A DNA stretch of 64,000 nucleotides from Isoetes taiwanensis (Eukaryota; Streptophyta; Lycopodiopsida; Isoetales; Isoetaceae): contig JAJEKV010000003.1 of NCBI GenBank assembly GCA_021234155.1, positions 14,676,386-14,740,385 of the forward strand. The letters run 5' to 3'. The translations under genes and the position numbers were made by a program. Positions 11,701-23,290 of the stretch are shown one piece after another. Each line of letters starts with the position of its first letter. Positions within the stretch are counted from its first letter, which is position 1. The notes below the pieces were generated by a model. It did no database searches. It had not been told where the DNA came from and worked only from the letters and a program-made list of their open reading frames with translations.

Positions 11701-12233
11701 CCATACCGTTCTTTTTTGGCATATTTATGCCATTTAACAATATGGCTCCTTACTCGAGGCATATCCCCAACCATAACATAGTTACGACTAGGCCTAAAAT
11801 GAGCCAGATGAAGATAGCCACGAGCTCAACTTGCATCCGATCATACTTTGAATGCCAATGAATTTTGGCAATTTCCGTGCTAGATATTCACATGAATAAT
11901 TATGCTTTATTGATCAAAAAATTGACATTTGAGGTTTATGATGAGAATCATTCAGGCAATGGAAGCAACCTACCAGGTGAAGGTGAACGATATCTCGGTG
12001 AACGATATCTCCTGGGCATATTATGATCGAGTGGACACATTCAAACTGGAGGCTTTCTGAGATTATTTCTCATTTCCGTACAAATGTTTAACTAATATTT
12101 ACCTCATTATCATGGAAAGTATCATGGTCATCCATCGCGTTCATGAAATATTCAAACACTTATTATGTCATAACCAACACATAACAACCAACACATAACA
12201 ACCATTAACATTAATTAATATTCTTACGTCTGC

Positions 12234-12286
12234 TTGTTTTTTTTAGGGCCCGAAGGGCCCAAAATTTTTTTTAGTATAATAACCAA
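12234..12286. repeat. GGGCCC-GAA-GGGCCC hairpin in A/T-rich flanks
   Basis: GGGCCCGAAGGGCCC with T-rich DNA to the left and A/T-rich DNA to the right forms a short perfect inverted repeat. It lies about 100 bp left of the TIR element and may mark another small element; no function can be assigned. Confidence 0.5.
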
Positions 12287-12365
12287 CACATAACTACCAT
12301 TGAAACCATTGAATCCAACACATTTAAATTAAAATCCCCCTTAAACCCCCTTTGGTTTGGGTGCA

Positions 12366-12616
12366 TATTCACACGGGGGGTGACGTAGGGCAGCGAGAGC
12401 CCTCGTATTTGTATTTTGCACGTACGAAATCAACACCATATAGTATTCCGCTTGAAATCTTATAGTATTTTGTGAATCTTGTTATACAGTATAGCAAATC
12501 TTGTACTTGCATACCCCACAAACGAGGAACTTTACGTACGGTGTAGATTAAGGAATAAGGGGTGAATATGCCTATCCAACAGCTCTCGTTGCCCGGAGTC
12601 ACCCCCCGTGTGAATA
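12366..12616. mobile_element. Small TIR element (MITE) with TA flanks
   Basis: The two ends are inverted repeats: the left end from 12368 reads TTCACACGGGGGGTGAC and the right end up to 12614 is its reverse complement. The match continues inward through GGGCA(G/A)CGAGAGC with a few mismatches, giving TIRs of about 31-35 bp. TA dinucleotides flank both sides (12366-12367 and 12615-12616), as in Tc1/mariner-type insertions. The 247-bp element has no coding capacity. Confidence 0.65.
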
Positions 12617-12777
12617 GATGTGAAAATGCTGGAGAAACTAACCCATTGTAAATGATCATGTCTAAGGAAGCACAAATGAAATGAAATGAAATGAAATTGT
12701 ATTCACTATCTCATATAGACCCTGCGGTCTAGGAGACGAAATATTTACAATCATAGGAACACTCCAAATTTGAGTTA

Positions 12778-13542
12778 TCAGAAATCTAGTCTTTCTAAGT
12801 GCGCTTCTCGCACACATAATAAATCACGAAGAAATACTGCTAGTTTTGCAGAGGGCATTTGCAACACTGTGTGAACACTACTTAGATCGGCCTCATGAAG
12901 ATGATATCGTGCTCTTACTGCTTCGTATGTAGGACAAGCAATAAGAAAATGGTATTCATCTTCAACATCTGTGGAACCACATACAGGACATGCCCGTAAT
13001 GCTCTTTGGACTTTTTGCCAACGCCCACACTCGATCTGCAGGTGATGGGAGCTAACCCTCATCCTACAAATACGATGTCTAGCAGCGAATGGCAAAGGAT
13101 CCAGAAGATACTGCTGTGCTGTATAAATAATCATAGGGTTAACATCCTTCCTGTACATGTCCATTTTACCCTGTGTATTTGCCCATATCTTATCAATGAC
13201 CTTTGTTCTCACTAGATCACGTATAGCTTCTGGTTGTATTGGTAGATCAATCATATCTATATTCCATCGTGCCAACCATTTCCTTCCCTCATGAAACCAC
13301 CCCTCCTCCTGTGACTCATACATAGCCCGAACTGGTAGCCTTTCCTGTGGTAATTTTTTAATTCTGCTAATGTAGAGAAGAAACAGATAGATTGCTTCTC
13401 CCTCTAGTGGTAACATGTCCGTCTCTGCCAGCATCATGGAGTATGGAGTTTGTATCTTTACCCCTAATTCACCTATCAAGAAACGTTTCTGTATTGTCTC
13501 AATGTCCTTCCATTTCTTCCTCGCTAATCCTGGCCCCCACAA
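12778..13542 (-). pseudogene. LINE ORF2 C-terminal region with CCHC knuckle
   Basis: This 254-residue frame starts at the deletion point (first codon TTG, not a true start) with WGPGLARKKW. It carries the post-RT region typical of plant/animal LINEs, ending in a zinc knuckle CPVCGSTDVEDEYHFLIACP (C-x2-C ... H-x4-C). The equivalent part of the LINE at 7.7 kb has lost the first half of this knuckle. The frame differs from that of the endonuclease upstream. Confidence 0.85.
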
Positions 13543-14138
13543 ACATTTAACAATTGCTGACCTGCCTTATTTACTTCCTTATGAGCACTGATCCTATGCC
13601 AACTTCCATCTTCAATTACCAAATTTCCAGGTCCATCACATATGGATATATCATATGCTTGTTGATCGCCGGTCCATCCATTGAAGTCCCCTAAAAGAAC
13701 TATATCATGGTCCTCTCTCCATTCTTGCAGTCTCAAACCAAGTCTTAGCAAATCACATCCATCATTATCATATGAACTGGGAGGGAAATAGCAAAATACC
13801 AATAGTAGATGACGGTTATCAAGAGACCCATTCTTGAGTTCAATCCCTAAAAACTGTTTGCTTTCCTCATCACAAAATAGCAGAGAAGCGTTGTTCAACT
13901 TTTCTCGGATATAGCATGCAATGCCGCCAAATGGTCTTCCACGCATCGGCCTAGGATGAAAGATGGATACTAATTGATATCCCGCTATTTGTGGCAGCAT
14001 ATTGAGTTCATTTTCCCAAGTCTCTGTTAGACATAGAATATCATATTTATTATGATATAGATATTGTAAACCAGCCTCTTTCTGTCCTCTGATATTCCAA
14101 CACAGCACCTCAATTTTGGAAGTATTCGGGATTAATTC
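13524..14138 (-). pseudogene. LINE ORF2 APE-type endonuclease
   Basis: The motifs of an exonuclease III-like endonuclease are present in order: CWNIRG (Asn), CLTETW (Glu) and VLLGDFNGWTG (Asp-Phe-Asn). The last part (SDH) is removed by the deletion that also removes the RT. The frame opens directly after the ORF1 stop TAG, is in the same frame as ORF1, and contains no ATG before the WNIRG motif. This endonuclease would nick target DNA to prime reverse transcription in the intact family. Confidence 0.87.
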
Positions 14139-14792
14139 CTATGCCTCCCTTCTGTCCCTAATAATGACCTTCCCATTGCGATATACAGCCCACTTTCCAG
14201 CATCTCGTGCTTCTTTCACCTTCGCCATGGCTGCCGGCCTCTCTTGCAATTGTTGCCAAGTCAAGTCTTCACAAACTCTAAATGATGTTCCCTTTAATTC
14301 GAATCCTTTACTCAAAATTTCAGTTCTTCCTGATTCATCCTTGCATTTGACTATGATATGACGGAATTTACCTTCAATCTTTTTGCCAGACCGCCAAGCA
14401 TCAGTTATCATAGGTTCTTTGATCTTCATTTGTTCTTTGAAGAATGTGATGGCCGTGTCCATTGTAATTTTATCTTTCTCTTCTTCAATTCCGATCACCC
14501 TGAGGCGAAGAGTCCTCTTTTGCTTTTCATGTTCCTCGGTAAGGAGAGATTGTACCTCATCTTTTCCGATGCTATCTTGTTCTCTTTTATAGCCTGTTTC
14601 TTGCCGTTGGTTTTCAAGAACTTGGATCCGGTCTTTGAGAGTCTCTACTATATTTTGCAAATGAGTGACCTGCTCAACAAGAGACCTGAGTTCTTGAACT
14701 TCTTCTCGTGCTTTTCTTAATTCAGAACTATCAACCTCTCTGGATTTTTGAAGACCGCGAACAATGAGCATCAATTCCTTCCATTCTGCCAT
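14139..14792 (-). CDS. LINE ORF1 protein (L1 ORF1-like RNA-binding protein)
   Basis: A 217-residue frame begins with a real ATG (MAEWKELMLIVRG). Residues of about 20-75 are a heptad-rich coiled coil (EVQELRSLVEQVTHLQNIVE). The rest resembles the RRM and C-terminal domain of L1 ORF1p: LRLRVIGIEEE, ITDAWRSG, RHIIVKCKDESGR, FRVCEDLTWQQLQERP and GKWAVYRNGKVIIRD. Such proteins trimerise and coat element RNA. The frame is fully open, unlike ORF2, so the protein could still be made. It ends at TAG, with ORF2 continuing in phase. Confidence 0.85.
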   Translation of the reverse strand: MAEWKELMLIVRGLQKSREVDSSELRKAREEVQELRSLVEQVTHLQNIVETLKDRIQVLENQRQETGYKREQDSIGKDEVQSLLTEEHEKQKRTLRLRVIGIEEEKDKITMDTAITFFKEQMKIKEPMITDAWRSGKKIEGKFRHIIVKCKDESGRTEILSKGFELKGTSFRVCEDLTWQQLQERPAAMAKVKEARDAGKWAVYRNGKVIIRDRREA

Positions 14793-14890
14793 AGGTACTA
14801 TACTGTTTCAGAGTCGGAATCTCCAGCAGCACTAGAAGCCCCTTTTTTACTTTTTGCCATCGAAAACGTCACTTGCCTTTTCGTATGCAA

Positions 14891-15046
14891 ATCTGGAAAC
14901 CGCTTTTACAAATCAACTGTGCAAATTGCGTAAGGAAATCACCTGAACAAATCGCCTCTGCAAATTGCCTATGGAAATCGTCTTTAGAAATCACTTGAAA
15001 AAATCGCATGTGGAAACCGCATGTGAAAACCGCCTCTGTAAACCGC
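14891..15046. repeat. 13-bp tandem array, 12 units, at the LINE 5' end
   Basis: Twelve consecutive units of exactly 13 bp can be cut by eye from 14891 to 15046 without any indel, of the form CTnTGnAAATCGC; examples are CTCTGCAAATTGC, CTATGGAAATCGT, ATGTGGAAACCGC and CTCTGTAAACCGC. Units differ at several positions but the phase holds. The array lies about 100 bp upstream of ORF1 in element orientation, where LINE promoters sit. A 13-bp period cannot be a coding repeat. Confidence 0.85.
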
Positions 15047-15063
15047 CTCCTGTAATTATACAA

Positions 15064-18000
15064 TGATGATTAAGCAGCTCCTGGTCTCTTTCTTGAAGGA
15101 GAAGTGCTGGATGTTGGGAATAAGGAGTGGTAAGGTATCCTTGTTTTGGATGGATACTCGAGAAAAATTGGTATGACGATGTTTGTTATCCGATTGAAAC
15201 ACTGGACCTAATAATTACGAGGATTGATTTATCCTGCGGCATATATATTGCCATTCAACGTAGAAGGAGACTGGATATAGCACCACATATCCGATGGAGA
15301 AGTGGTTCATGATTATCTACCATAGACCACGTTAGAGAGGTACTATACTAAGGTGGAAACTGGATTATAAGTACCCAGCTCCTGAAAGGGAGATCATGGA
15401 GCTCTGGCGAAGCTAGACTATGAAGGAAAGTTGACCTTCAACGAATGATACACTAGGGAGGCAAGTAATGCACCCACAAGGCCAGTGTTTGACAACAGGT
15501 ACTTGAAAGTTGTTGTAAACAACGTCTCAATTATAGAAAATTTGGAGGGATACTTTGAATAGACCAAAGTCAGGAGTATGAATAAGGTAGGTGGCCAATG
15601 AACATCTGACCAAGGAGAATGTGCTCTGGACTCGGTATCGCTTGGGTATCCCGAGGAGTAGCTCCACATTGGTATATGCGTACTAGGACCATTTAATGGT
15701 AAAACATAACAAGAAAAAGAAAGGGTGTATAATAGAACTTTTAGTTCACATTCCATATGAATACGGAAGTAATGAAGATAAGAGTTCCTATACGAGTCGT
15801 TAAAGATGTCCACTAGGACTTAGGGTGGCATTTGCTCCTGTGGACTTTGTGACTCAAGCTTGCGGACCAAGGCAACTATGGCTAGGGAGTCTAGAAGGTG
15901 TGGTGTCAAAACCACAACATGTCCATGGTAGCAGCGAACCGAGTCGAGGAAATAAATTGTTGGCAAGTATGAACATAGCTAGGTGGCTATGTCAAATAAT
16001 CACTATGAATCTCTAAACTTAGAGTTGGCTCATACGTGTACCTAGTCCAAGCCTGAATTATAACATACTGATAGTTCAAAGTAGGGCTGATGATGAACAA
16101 ATTAAAAAGGTCTCGAAGTGCATAAAATATCTGTCAGAGATGATCGTTCGCATCAACAAAGGCTGCCTGCTTAGTACAATCCCAATAATTCCAAGTGCGA
16201 CGGAGCGTATGGTGTACATGTTCAAAAGCGGGATCTGAAGGATGTTAACGATCTCGAAACCCTTGATGGGGTCGTACGGCGAGTGAAATATTACTTAGGA
16301 AGGCTTAAAGAATAAGCATAATGATAGGCATATACTCAAAGATATCGGAGTATGTATGATCCAGGAGAGATAAACATTCAAGTTACCCCAATGGTTGGAG
16401 TTGCCTATCTTAGGTTCATCGTACTAAGGAATATGGAAAGAGTTTAGATCAGTGAAAACAGCCAGAGGAAGTCTAGCATGCGCGGTGTTGTTACATTCAG
16501 AAGCATCGGAGGGTGATTGGAACGGTGTTGGAATAACTGAGAATGAGAGCTTAACTACTCCAATGTTCTAGATACCAATGAATTATTTCAGCGTTATAAG
16601 CCGAGAGCATCTATTTAGTTTTGGGAATGAAAAGACGTATAAAATGTCGCGTCTCCCTGATGGAATAAAAGGAGGAGTACGACGACTTTGGTGATTATAC
16701 CTTTAGGGATAACCGAGAAGAGGCAATACATAGGAATTCCAAGTCCCAATATAAATCAAGACGAGGTGTATAGATCAGCAAAAATTTTAAGGATTCTATA
16801 ATTTTGTATAAGTGTAATGAATTGGCTATTCTTTGTAAAATGTGCCCCCAAAAGTGTAGCCTGAACTGGCCATTTTTCCTTTTTTTTTCTAATGTGGCTG
16901 CAACCCAATTGGCGACTTTTGAACCAAAATCTAATCATATGTAGTTCAAATGGCGATTTTTAGCTAGATTCTTATTAAAGATAGAGCTAGTTGCCCAAAC
17001 ATAAAGAAGTCGCTACCCATGTTCAATAATGCACAGATTGCTGGTAGGGAGAATCGGAAATCGGATGTCAGCGTCTTCGTAAAGAGGATTGAAAAGTGCC
17101 TCGACATTTGATTTTCCAAAAGAGCAGGATTATTCTTAGCTGGTAGATATATCTAGGAATAAAAATTTCTAATAATGTTGGCCCCCTATAAGTGACGAAT
17201 TTATGAAAGGACCTCTTAATGAATTAAGATTTGGCAAACTTAAGGCATTACAGGATTTGGCCAAGTGGCCTAAGTGGCCATTCCATAAGCATATCTAGTT
17301 CTCACTTGGGACTAAATTGGCCCCAAAGTCGATACCAATCCAATTAGCAAACATCTAATTGGCCATTCTAATGTCGTAATAGGCAATAAAGTGCCACGAA
17401 ATGGCGAATTGCAGGTAGTCCATAGGTAAGGCATCCTACTCAAGATGGCCATCGCATTTTGCTTGAACCTGTAATTTGTGGCCAAATGGCCGCGAGGGCC
17501 ACTAAAATTTTCGCTGGTATAGATCAGAAGGGATGAGATTATATAGTCCAGTAGTCCATATATCCTAAGAGTTACCCTACTCGCCGGGAACAATTCTAGA
17601 TGCTGAAGTAGAAGGTGGAGGATCCGTTGCCTTGAGGCATAGACCCCTTAGAGATTATGACTTTGAAAGTCTTAAGAGGGTAAGGAATCGGATAACTACA
17701 TTGCGGTTACTAACGAAGATTGAAACATTGGGTTTTCCTATTAAGGGACCAAAGGGTTTTAGTGCCTCCACTTCATTATGAGGGAGCCAAAGACGACAGC
17801 ATTTGAAGCTGATCAAAAGCTGAAGTTGACATGATAACTTAAGAAAATAGGTTAGTTGTGACAAAGCATGGCAGAACACAAATTAACTGAAGGAACCTTT
17901 AGAAAAAGCCTTCGTCTGTGGTAGAAACCTTTGGAATTATGACATAATCCCGTGGGGGAATCATAGTTTACGTACGGGGTTAAAGTACCATAAGGCACTA

Positions 18001-20162
18001 AAAGAATGGTTGAAATAGCGAGAGACCCTATCAAAGTATAGGCAGCATATACGAGTCCAACATAGAGTTGGCTCCTGTCCTTTTGGAAAGTAGGTGGCAC
18101 AGTCACATCATAAAGGTACATAGGCAATGGGTTTTGTTTGAAAGAACTACCACGGTTATAGTTTAGCTAAGTTAGAGTAGAGCTCTAGCATTGTGGGATG
18201 TGTATATATGTTTATTATGTACATACCATATACACATACGATAAACATCTTAGGGGTAGTCTAAGTGCCGATACAAGGAGAGAAAGATGAGTGTACTCCA
18301 AAGTTACTAATGAAGGGTCTGGAGATATGTTTGAAATGTGCAAGGAACCGTCAATTCGTTGCATGCTAGCGTATGATGTGGTAGTTGGCACTTGAAATAA
18401 TTGTCAACGGCCAATAGAATGAAGCTTACGATGATTGAGTGGAACAGTACAATAGTACAATTCCTAGATAGATAACGAATAGCAGTTACTTGCTAGAAGT
18501 TCAAATGTGTCTTGCATAGACACCCAAGACTAGCTTTCCCACATGATCTATACCCGAATCAGGCAGAGGTGAACGCCATGGGTTACATGGAGGTGTAAGG
18601 TAGAATATACTGGGCTCGAACATCGCTACAAGGCCGGGTTATATCAAACGTCGGTATTGTAGGAAGACTCACAAAATACCGAGCAGGCACCTTGATGACT
18701 CCAGGTAATTTACGATTTAATGCCACAACAACGTCATAGCATCATGACAGAGAAAGGTAATGACTAACATTTCTAGGATGTAGGACAAGGTTGAATCATA
18801 ACCCCCAATAATAGGTGGGTTAACAATATAGGGAGCATATAATAGCGGCTTAGAAGCCACAAGTCGGTTAACGGATACGTAAAGGAGTAATTGGATTGGT
18901 GAACCTACTGAATAAAGGTCACAGTCAAAGGGTGAATTGTATACATTGTACCAGGCGTAAGGGTCGGAATACTGAAAATCGGGCATAGACATAGAAAACA
19001 TATTGAAGAAGAGAAGGAATGAAGGACCCTTATTGAGGATTTTAGCAATCTGGATAGGAAGGTTATTACCTAACATGAAGGGTGGTCTTTGCTAACGTGC
19101 AAGGATAGACTTGCGGCTTGAAAGGGAGCAAGAGCTGAAAAACTCTTTAAAGATTTGGTGCATGGCTTAGGGAAGAAGACTTCCATGTCCTAGGACGACT
19201 GGTGATTTGAATTCACCAAGAACCTTTTTAATAGATGGATAAATAGATAGTATTTATATGTCGTGCCACATTGGCAGCGTCCATGAGGACATATGATGGG
19301 CACCCAGAGACATGAGATGTCTTAATAGAGGAGATCTATCTTGGGAGGTCTTTGGGTGGTACTGTCCTTTGGGATATTCACATAATCCCTTGGAATATGT
19401 AAGTTCATTTGCGGAACTTAAAGACGTTTAAGCATTAAAATAATGGTTGGAAATACTTTGCCCGAACCATATCTAGATACCCTAGAAGGAGGTGACTAGT
19501 CAATAATGGTTGGAGGCCATTGGAATGTACGGGAGAACAACTCCAAAAGAGGGTAGACTGCTGTCACTTTGACAGGCGTGTGGCGTAGATAATTAATCAC
19601 AGCTGTATATGCGGTGAAGCTTGGCACAAAATAATACTAAAGTTTGTACCCAGGATTGATTGGAATAAAGTGTTGACATTGTTGTGGGGGTTCTAAAACA
19701 AGCACTCACTACGTGTTACAAAGTATGTATCCTGATCTGGGGAAAGTGATCCATAAAAGGAACACGACGAATGAGAGGAAATATTGAAGGGTGATAGGAT
19801 CAAAGAAATCCAAACCCATGGTCTAGAGAAGTGCTGCATGGCAGTCCCTAGTTGGTTGGGCGAAAAGAGATCCTCTCTCTGGGAATTGAGACGAATCAAG
19901 GTTTAGACACTAGAGAGAGACAACGTTAATTATAATTATGTCTATAAAATATTACTTATATAACGTCGAATAAGGTCTAAGATAAAGCATATGAATGTAG
20001 TATAGATTGAATCATGGCAAGGCCCGAAGAAATTTTGTTATCAAGGCATCTACTAAAGGAAAAATATTTAAAGCTATAGGTCGAGGAACGTCGATAACTG
20101 GACATTATTATCGTCGCCTAAAGAATATCCAAGGTAAATAGTGGATTAAAATCCAACTTGGA

Positions 20163-20164
<2 letters not shown>
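15064..20164. other. Gene-free, stop-dense 5-kb block with diverged internal repeat
   Basis: No conserved protein, RNA gene or terminal repeat is recognisable. The plus strand appears purine-rich and carries almost no long open frames; the few minus-strand frames (to 131 residues) resemble no protein. At least one diverged direct repeat is visible: 17942-18030 and 19381-19455 share AATCCC, a GGAA/ACTTAAAG-type middle and AATGGTTGAAATA/AATGGTTGGAAATA. The block ends at a poly-T tract. It may be the decayed non-coding part of an old LTR element. Confidence 0.5.
19224..19300 (-). mobile_element. Possible LINE 3' end footprint
   Basis: TAGATAGTATTTATATGTCG-type sequence resembles the 3' ends of the minus-strand LINEs at 7.6 and 53.1 kb (tail, then TTAACGTCCACGAG). 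Only the tail-proximal part is recognised and no coding is left; the resemblance is short. Confidence 0.3.
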
Positions 20165-20206
<42 letters not shown>

Positions 20207-22704
20207 CGATAAATGTTGCCTTTGCAAATAATAGAAAAATAATGCAAGTCATACTAACTCTGGAAAGTTCCCTTCAAATAGGCATATATATGTCTCTCAA
20301 GTTGTATCTCCCTCAAGTGGAGCATCGTAATTTGTAACAACATAGCATTGTGCCAATCTTGGTGATACATTGGTGCTAGGCACACAACCATTACGTCAAG
20401 GTAAAGATTTGAAGTTAAAAGATCATTTGTTGTCTTTATACATGAAATAGGAGGTTTCTTAGTTGAATATGTAGATAAATGGCATGTTTGCCACTTGTCA
20501 ATATTCTATAAATTGCTTGCATGCATAGTTCTCTTTTGCTTTCTCCTTGAACACTTTAAAGTAGTATTTCAATGAATTGTTGGCTAGTAAACATTTCAAA
20601 GGTAAACAGCCATGGGTGGATAAACCAATTACAATCTTCACATGCAAGTTTCACTTAGGATTTGCCAAAAAGAGCAACCCTAACATGTAGGGTTTTTCTA
20701 CAAAAAGGAGCCGCTTTGTAGCCGCTTGTTCTTGCTAAATCTTCTGTCTCTTCATGTCTAGTTTGGCTGCCATTCTGCTGGCAGATCTGATCCTAGTTCT
20801 CTCACGAGAAGTCTAATGTGCCTTTTGAAAGATTGGTGACCTTGAATGGGCGAAAATAGCAAGAGCTATGTGACGGCATTTAGTGTCATGCGCACATTCC
20901 CAGCCTCTGTTAGAATAGATGGAGGCATGCCGCTGTACAGTCTTAGCATCAGTTGCATTTCATGGTTTAGAATGGAAAATGGCTACTGTTCTAGCTACAT
21001 TTTTGTGGATGCACAATAAAGGAACAATCTCATACACACTCAACTGAAGAACATTGAAAGTACTCTTACTCTTCATATTCAGGTACTTTTGTGGACTTTA
21101 GTCTATTCTGCGAGATGTTTAAAGGTTTAAAGGGCCAGACATAGTTCAAAGGCTGATTGTACACTATCTGAAAGACACTGCCTCAAAGAGTAGAGTGCCG
21201 CTCATCTTTGGTGAATATTCAGCTTCTTATCTTAATGATTAGAATAAATTTTTTTTGATCTGGTTTAACTATTCAAATAAATGACTTGTTGTCTCTGGAT
21301 TAAGCATGCTATACAGGTCAAATGACTTAATATGAAACATTCCATCCTTTTCTATGTTATCTCTAGCTAATTGGGCAAAGGGTTACAAAAGCTGAACGGT
21401 TATACACCGAGAGGCTCCATTGTACCTTTTGGCCCTTCATTCATTACCAAGTCTATTGCTAATGTTATGATGATTGGCTGCAGGTACCGGACCTCTCCTA
21501 CTTTTGTAATTCCTTTGTTCTTCTGTTGGTGTTGCATGGATTTGGACGTGGAGAAAGAGATACAATATGCGACAAACAGTATAGGCTGGTGGAGCTGTCC
21601 TATATGACCAGGTGCCTCTAAATATGACTTCTAAGTCAAACAGGTTGTATTTGTCCACTTTTCTAAGACATGGTCTCAATTTCAAACTAAGATCGATATA
21701 TGGATAGACATTTGACCTGCTGTCCTTTTTATGGTATCATGAATCAATCTGTTGTTGCTTAGTCACTTTTCAACATTTATAGTAAAGATATAGATTACCA
21801 TGACAGTCATGTGACCAGTTAGAAGTTAGAAATTTGGATCTGTCATGACATTGACACCTTATGCGCCAATGTGAACAGCATTTATTGGATGTAGAAAAAT
21901 ACTTTTATGAGTTCCTCCACTGTTATTCCAATGATATGAGCTGCTTTGGCACATCTACATATTTATCTATCAGCATCTTTGTTTACATAAAACTAGGTTA
22001 TTAAATTATACATGTTAAACGTTTTCAATAAATGGTAACAGGAGCAAAAGACTGGCAGAAAGATTATATTCATTTGGCCATATAGTATCTTGACTTACAG
22101 AAATAAGGGTGTACAAAACCTTTGGTTTAACATTGTTTTTGTTGATGACGTTTGGCATAGATATGACTTATGAAAGTTGATTGAGAAATGACATATTGAT
22201 TTATTTTGGTAATTTTCAATTCGAAGGTTCTAGAGGCTAAAGGACAATAAGTACCAGACCTCTCCTTCAACCCCAATTCCGAGACTTCTTCCATTTCATT
22301 GATACTTATGACTTCTGACTTCTGCTTCTTCCTTTCTCTTCTGTATTTGTTCAGTGTCTTGGCTCTACAGGGTATGCAGGAAGCTCGAGATCAACCTCTG
22401 GTATGGTACAATTTTGTACTAGTAGCAGTTATACTGAATACTCCACTAGTATGTTCTGGAGGCTATTCCAGGAAAATCTTGCTCTGAACTATGAGTCCTC
22501 TAAATATTGTATGCATGAAACTATGCAGGTTATTATATTCATGCCTAGATTCTAAACTATTAACTTTGATACTATTGAATTGAGGTTATTAACTCAATTC
22601 CATTTTTGATGATCATTTTCTATGGTCTCAACACTATGTTATTTTACTTTCCATAATTAATGACTAAAAAGCTTCATTCCTTCAAAAAAAAAAAAAAAAA
22701 AAAA
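20165..22704. other. 2.5-kb stretch bracketed by poly-T and poly-A
   Basis: A run of 38 T (20165-20202) opens and a run of 21 A (22684-22704) closes this stretch; another 28-T run follows at 22747-22774. The end before the A run (TTCATTCCTTC) resembles the end of the retroposed sequence at 56986. No gene is recognisable inside; frames are short. A related phrase (TACC(A/G)GACCTCTCCT) occurs near 21485 and 22252. It may hold one or more poly-A retroposons whose bodies I do not recognise. Confidence 0.4.
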
Positions 22705-22744
22705 TACAATCCTTGGGATTGACCGAGGATTCTAGGTTTGGCTT

Positions 22745-22777
<33 letters not shown>

Positions 22778-23018
22778 CTTACTCCGAAGAATTTCCTTCC
22801 ATCACTCAACGTAAGCGTATGTCGATATGGTTGCGGAGACATGCCGCAGTGATGATAATAACTCTTAGGTTGTTCCTACCCCACCATAGTTGCACAATCC
22901 CGGTGGAGTTGTTGCCACCGCAGCGTTGGTTTAGGGAAGAGTGATGGTAGACAGGGCCTTTCTAGAGACACATGAATACTATTGGTTAAGTATAACAAGG
23001 GACATTATATTAATTAAA

Positions 23019-23083
23019 AAGAGGCTTATCCTGTTGGTAAAGGGTTTAGCTGGGTGGTGGGAGGTCAAGGGTTCAAGTCTCCA
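23019..23083 (+). mobile_element. tRNA-derived SINE head 1
   Basis: A pol III internal promoter arrangement is visible: an A-box-like CTGTTGGTAAAGGG at 23031-23044 and a B box GGTTCAAGTCT at 23070-23080. The sequence does not fold as a proper tRNA cloverleaf, so it is read as a SINE head. An A/T-rich body follows. Confidence 0.6.
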
Positions 23084-23171
23084 TAGTACACTTTTATATA
23101 AAAGTTGTTGTACAGAGAAATAGGGTACTATATATGTATAAGAAAATGTGAAACATATCTATTATTTTCAA

Positions 23172-23290
23172 GAGAGCTTGGTGTGGTGGTAAGCATCTAG
23201 GCTTGGAGTTGAGAGGTTATGGGTTCAAATCTAGATTGAGGCGCCGAAAAATAGGTATATAAAAAAAATATAAAAATTTTTATACGGCGA
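23172..23290 (+). mobile_element. tRNA-derived SINE head 2
   Basis: A second pol III promoter pair follows in the same orientation: A-box-like GTGTGGTGGTAAGC at 23181-23194 and B box GGGTTCAAATCT at 23221-23232, then an A-rich stretch (AAAAAAATATAAAAA) near 23264. The two heads are similar in layout but differ in sequence, so they are two elements or a dimeric SINE. Confidence 0.6.

Larger units (their letters stand above)
12660..15060 (-). mobile_element. LINE with ORF1, endonuclease and C-terminus but no RT
   Basis: On the minus strand the order is a 13-bp tandem array (about 15046-14891), ORF1 (14792-14139), an APE endonuclease (to about 13545), the ORF2 C-terminal region (13542-12778), a 3' UTR and a (TTTCA)n tail at about 12678-12697. 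The RT domain is missing; the endonuclease frame runs straight into WGPGLARKKW, which normally follows the RT. It is an internally deleted copy of about 2.4 kb that keeps both ends, so it could have been mobilised in trans. Confidence 0.88.

Noticed and set aside
12234-12286. GGGCCC hairpin as a transcription terminator
   Set aside because: No gene ends there, and hairpin terminators of this kind are not used in plant nuclei.
14869-15063. Minus-strand ORF over the 13-bp array as a repeat protein
   Set aside because: A 13-bp period is not a multiple of three and cannot give a protein repeat.
15418-19076. Minus-strand frames of 74-131 residues in the 5-kb block
   Set aside because: Composition is biased (many Tyr, Ser, Leu), no motif is seen, and they arise from purine skew of the other strand.
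23019-23290. Functional tRNA genes
   Set aside because: Only the promoter boxes fit; no acceptor stem or proper anticodon arm can be drawn.
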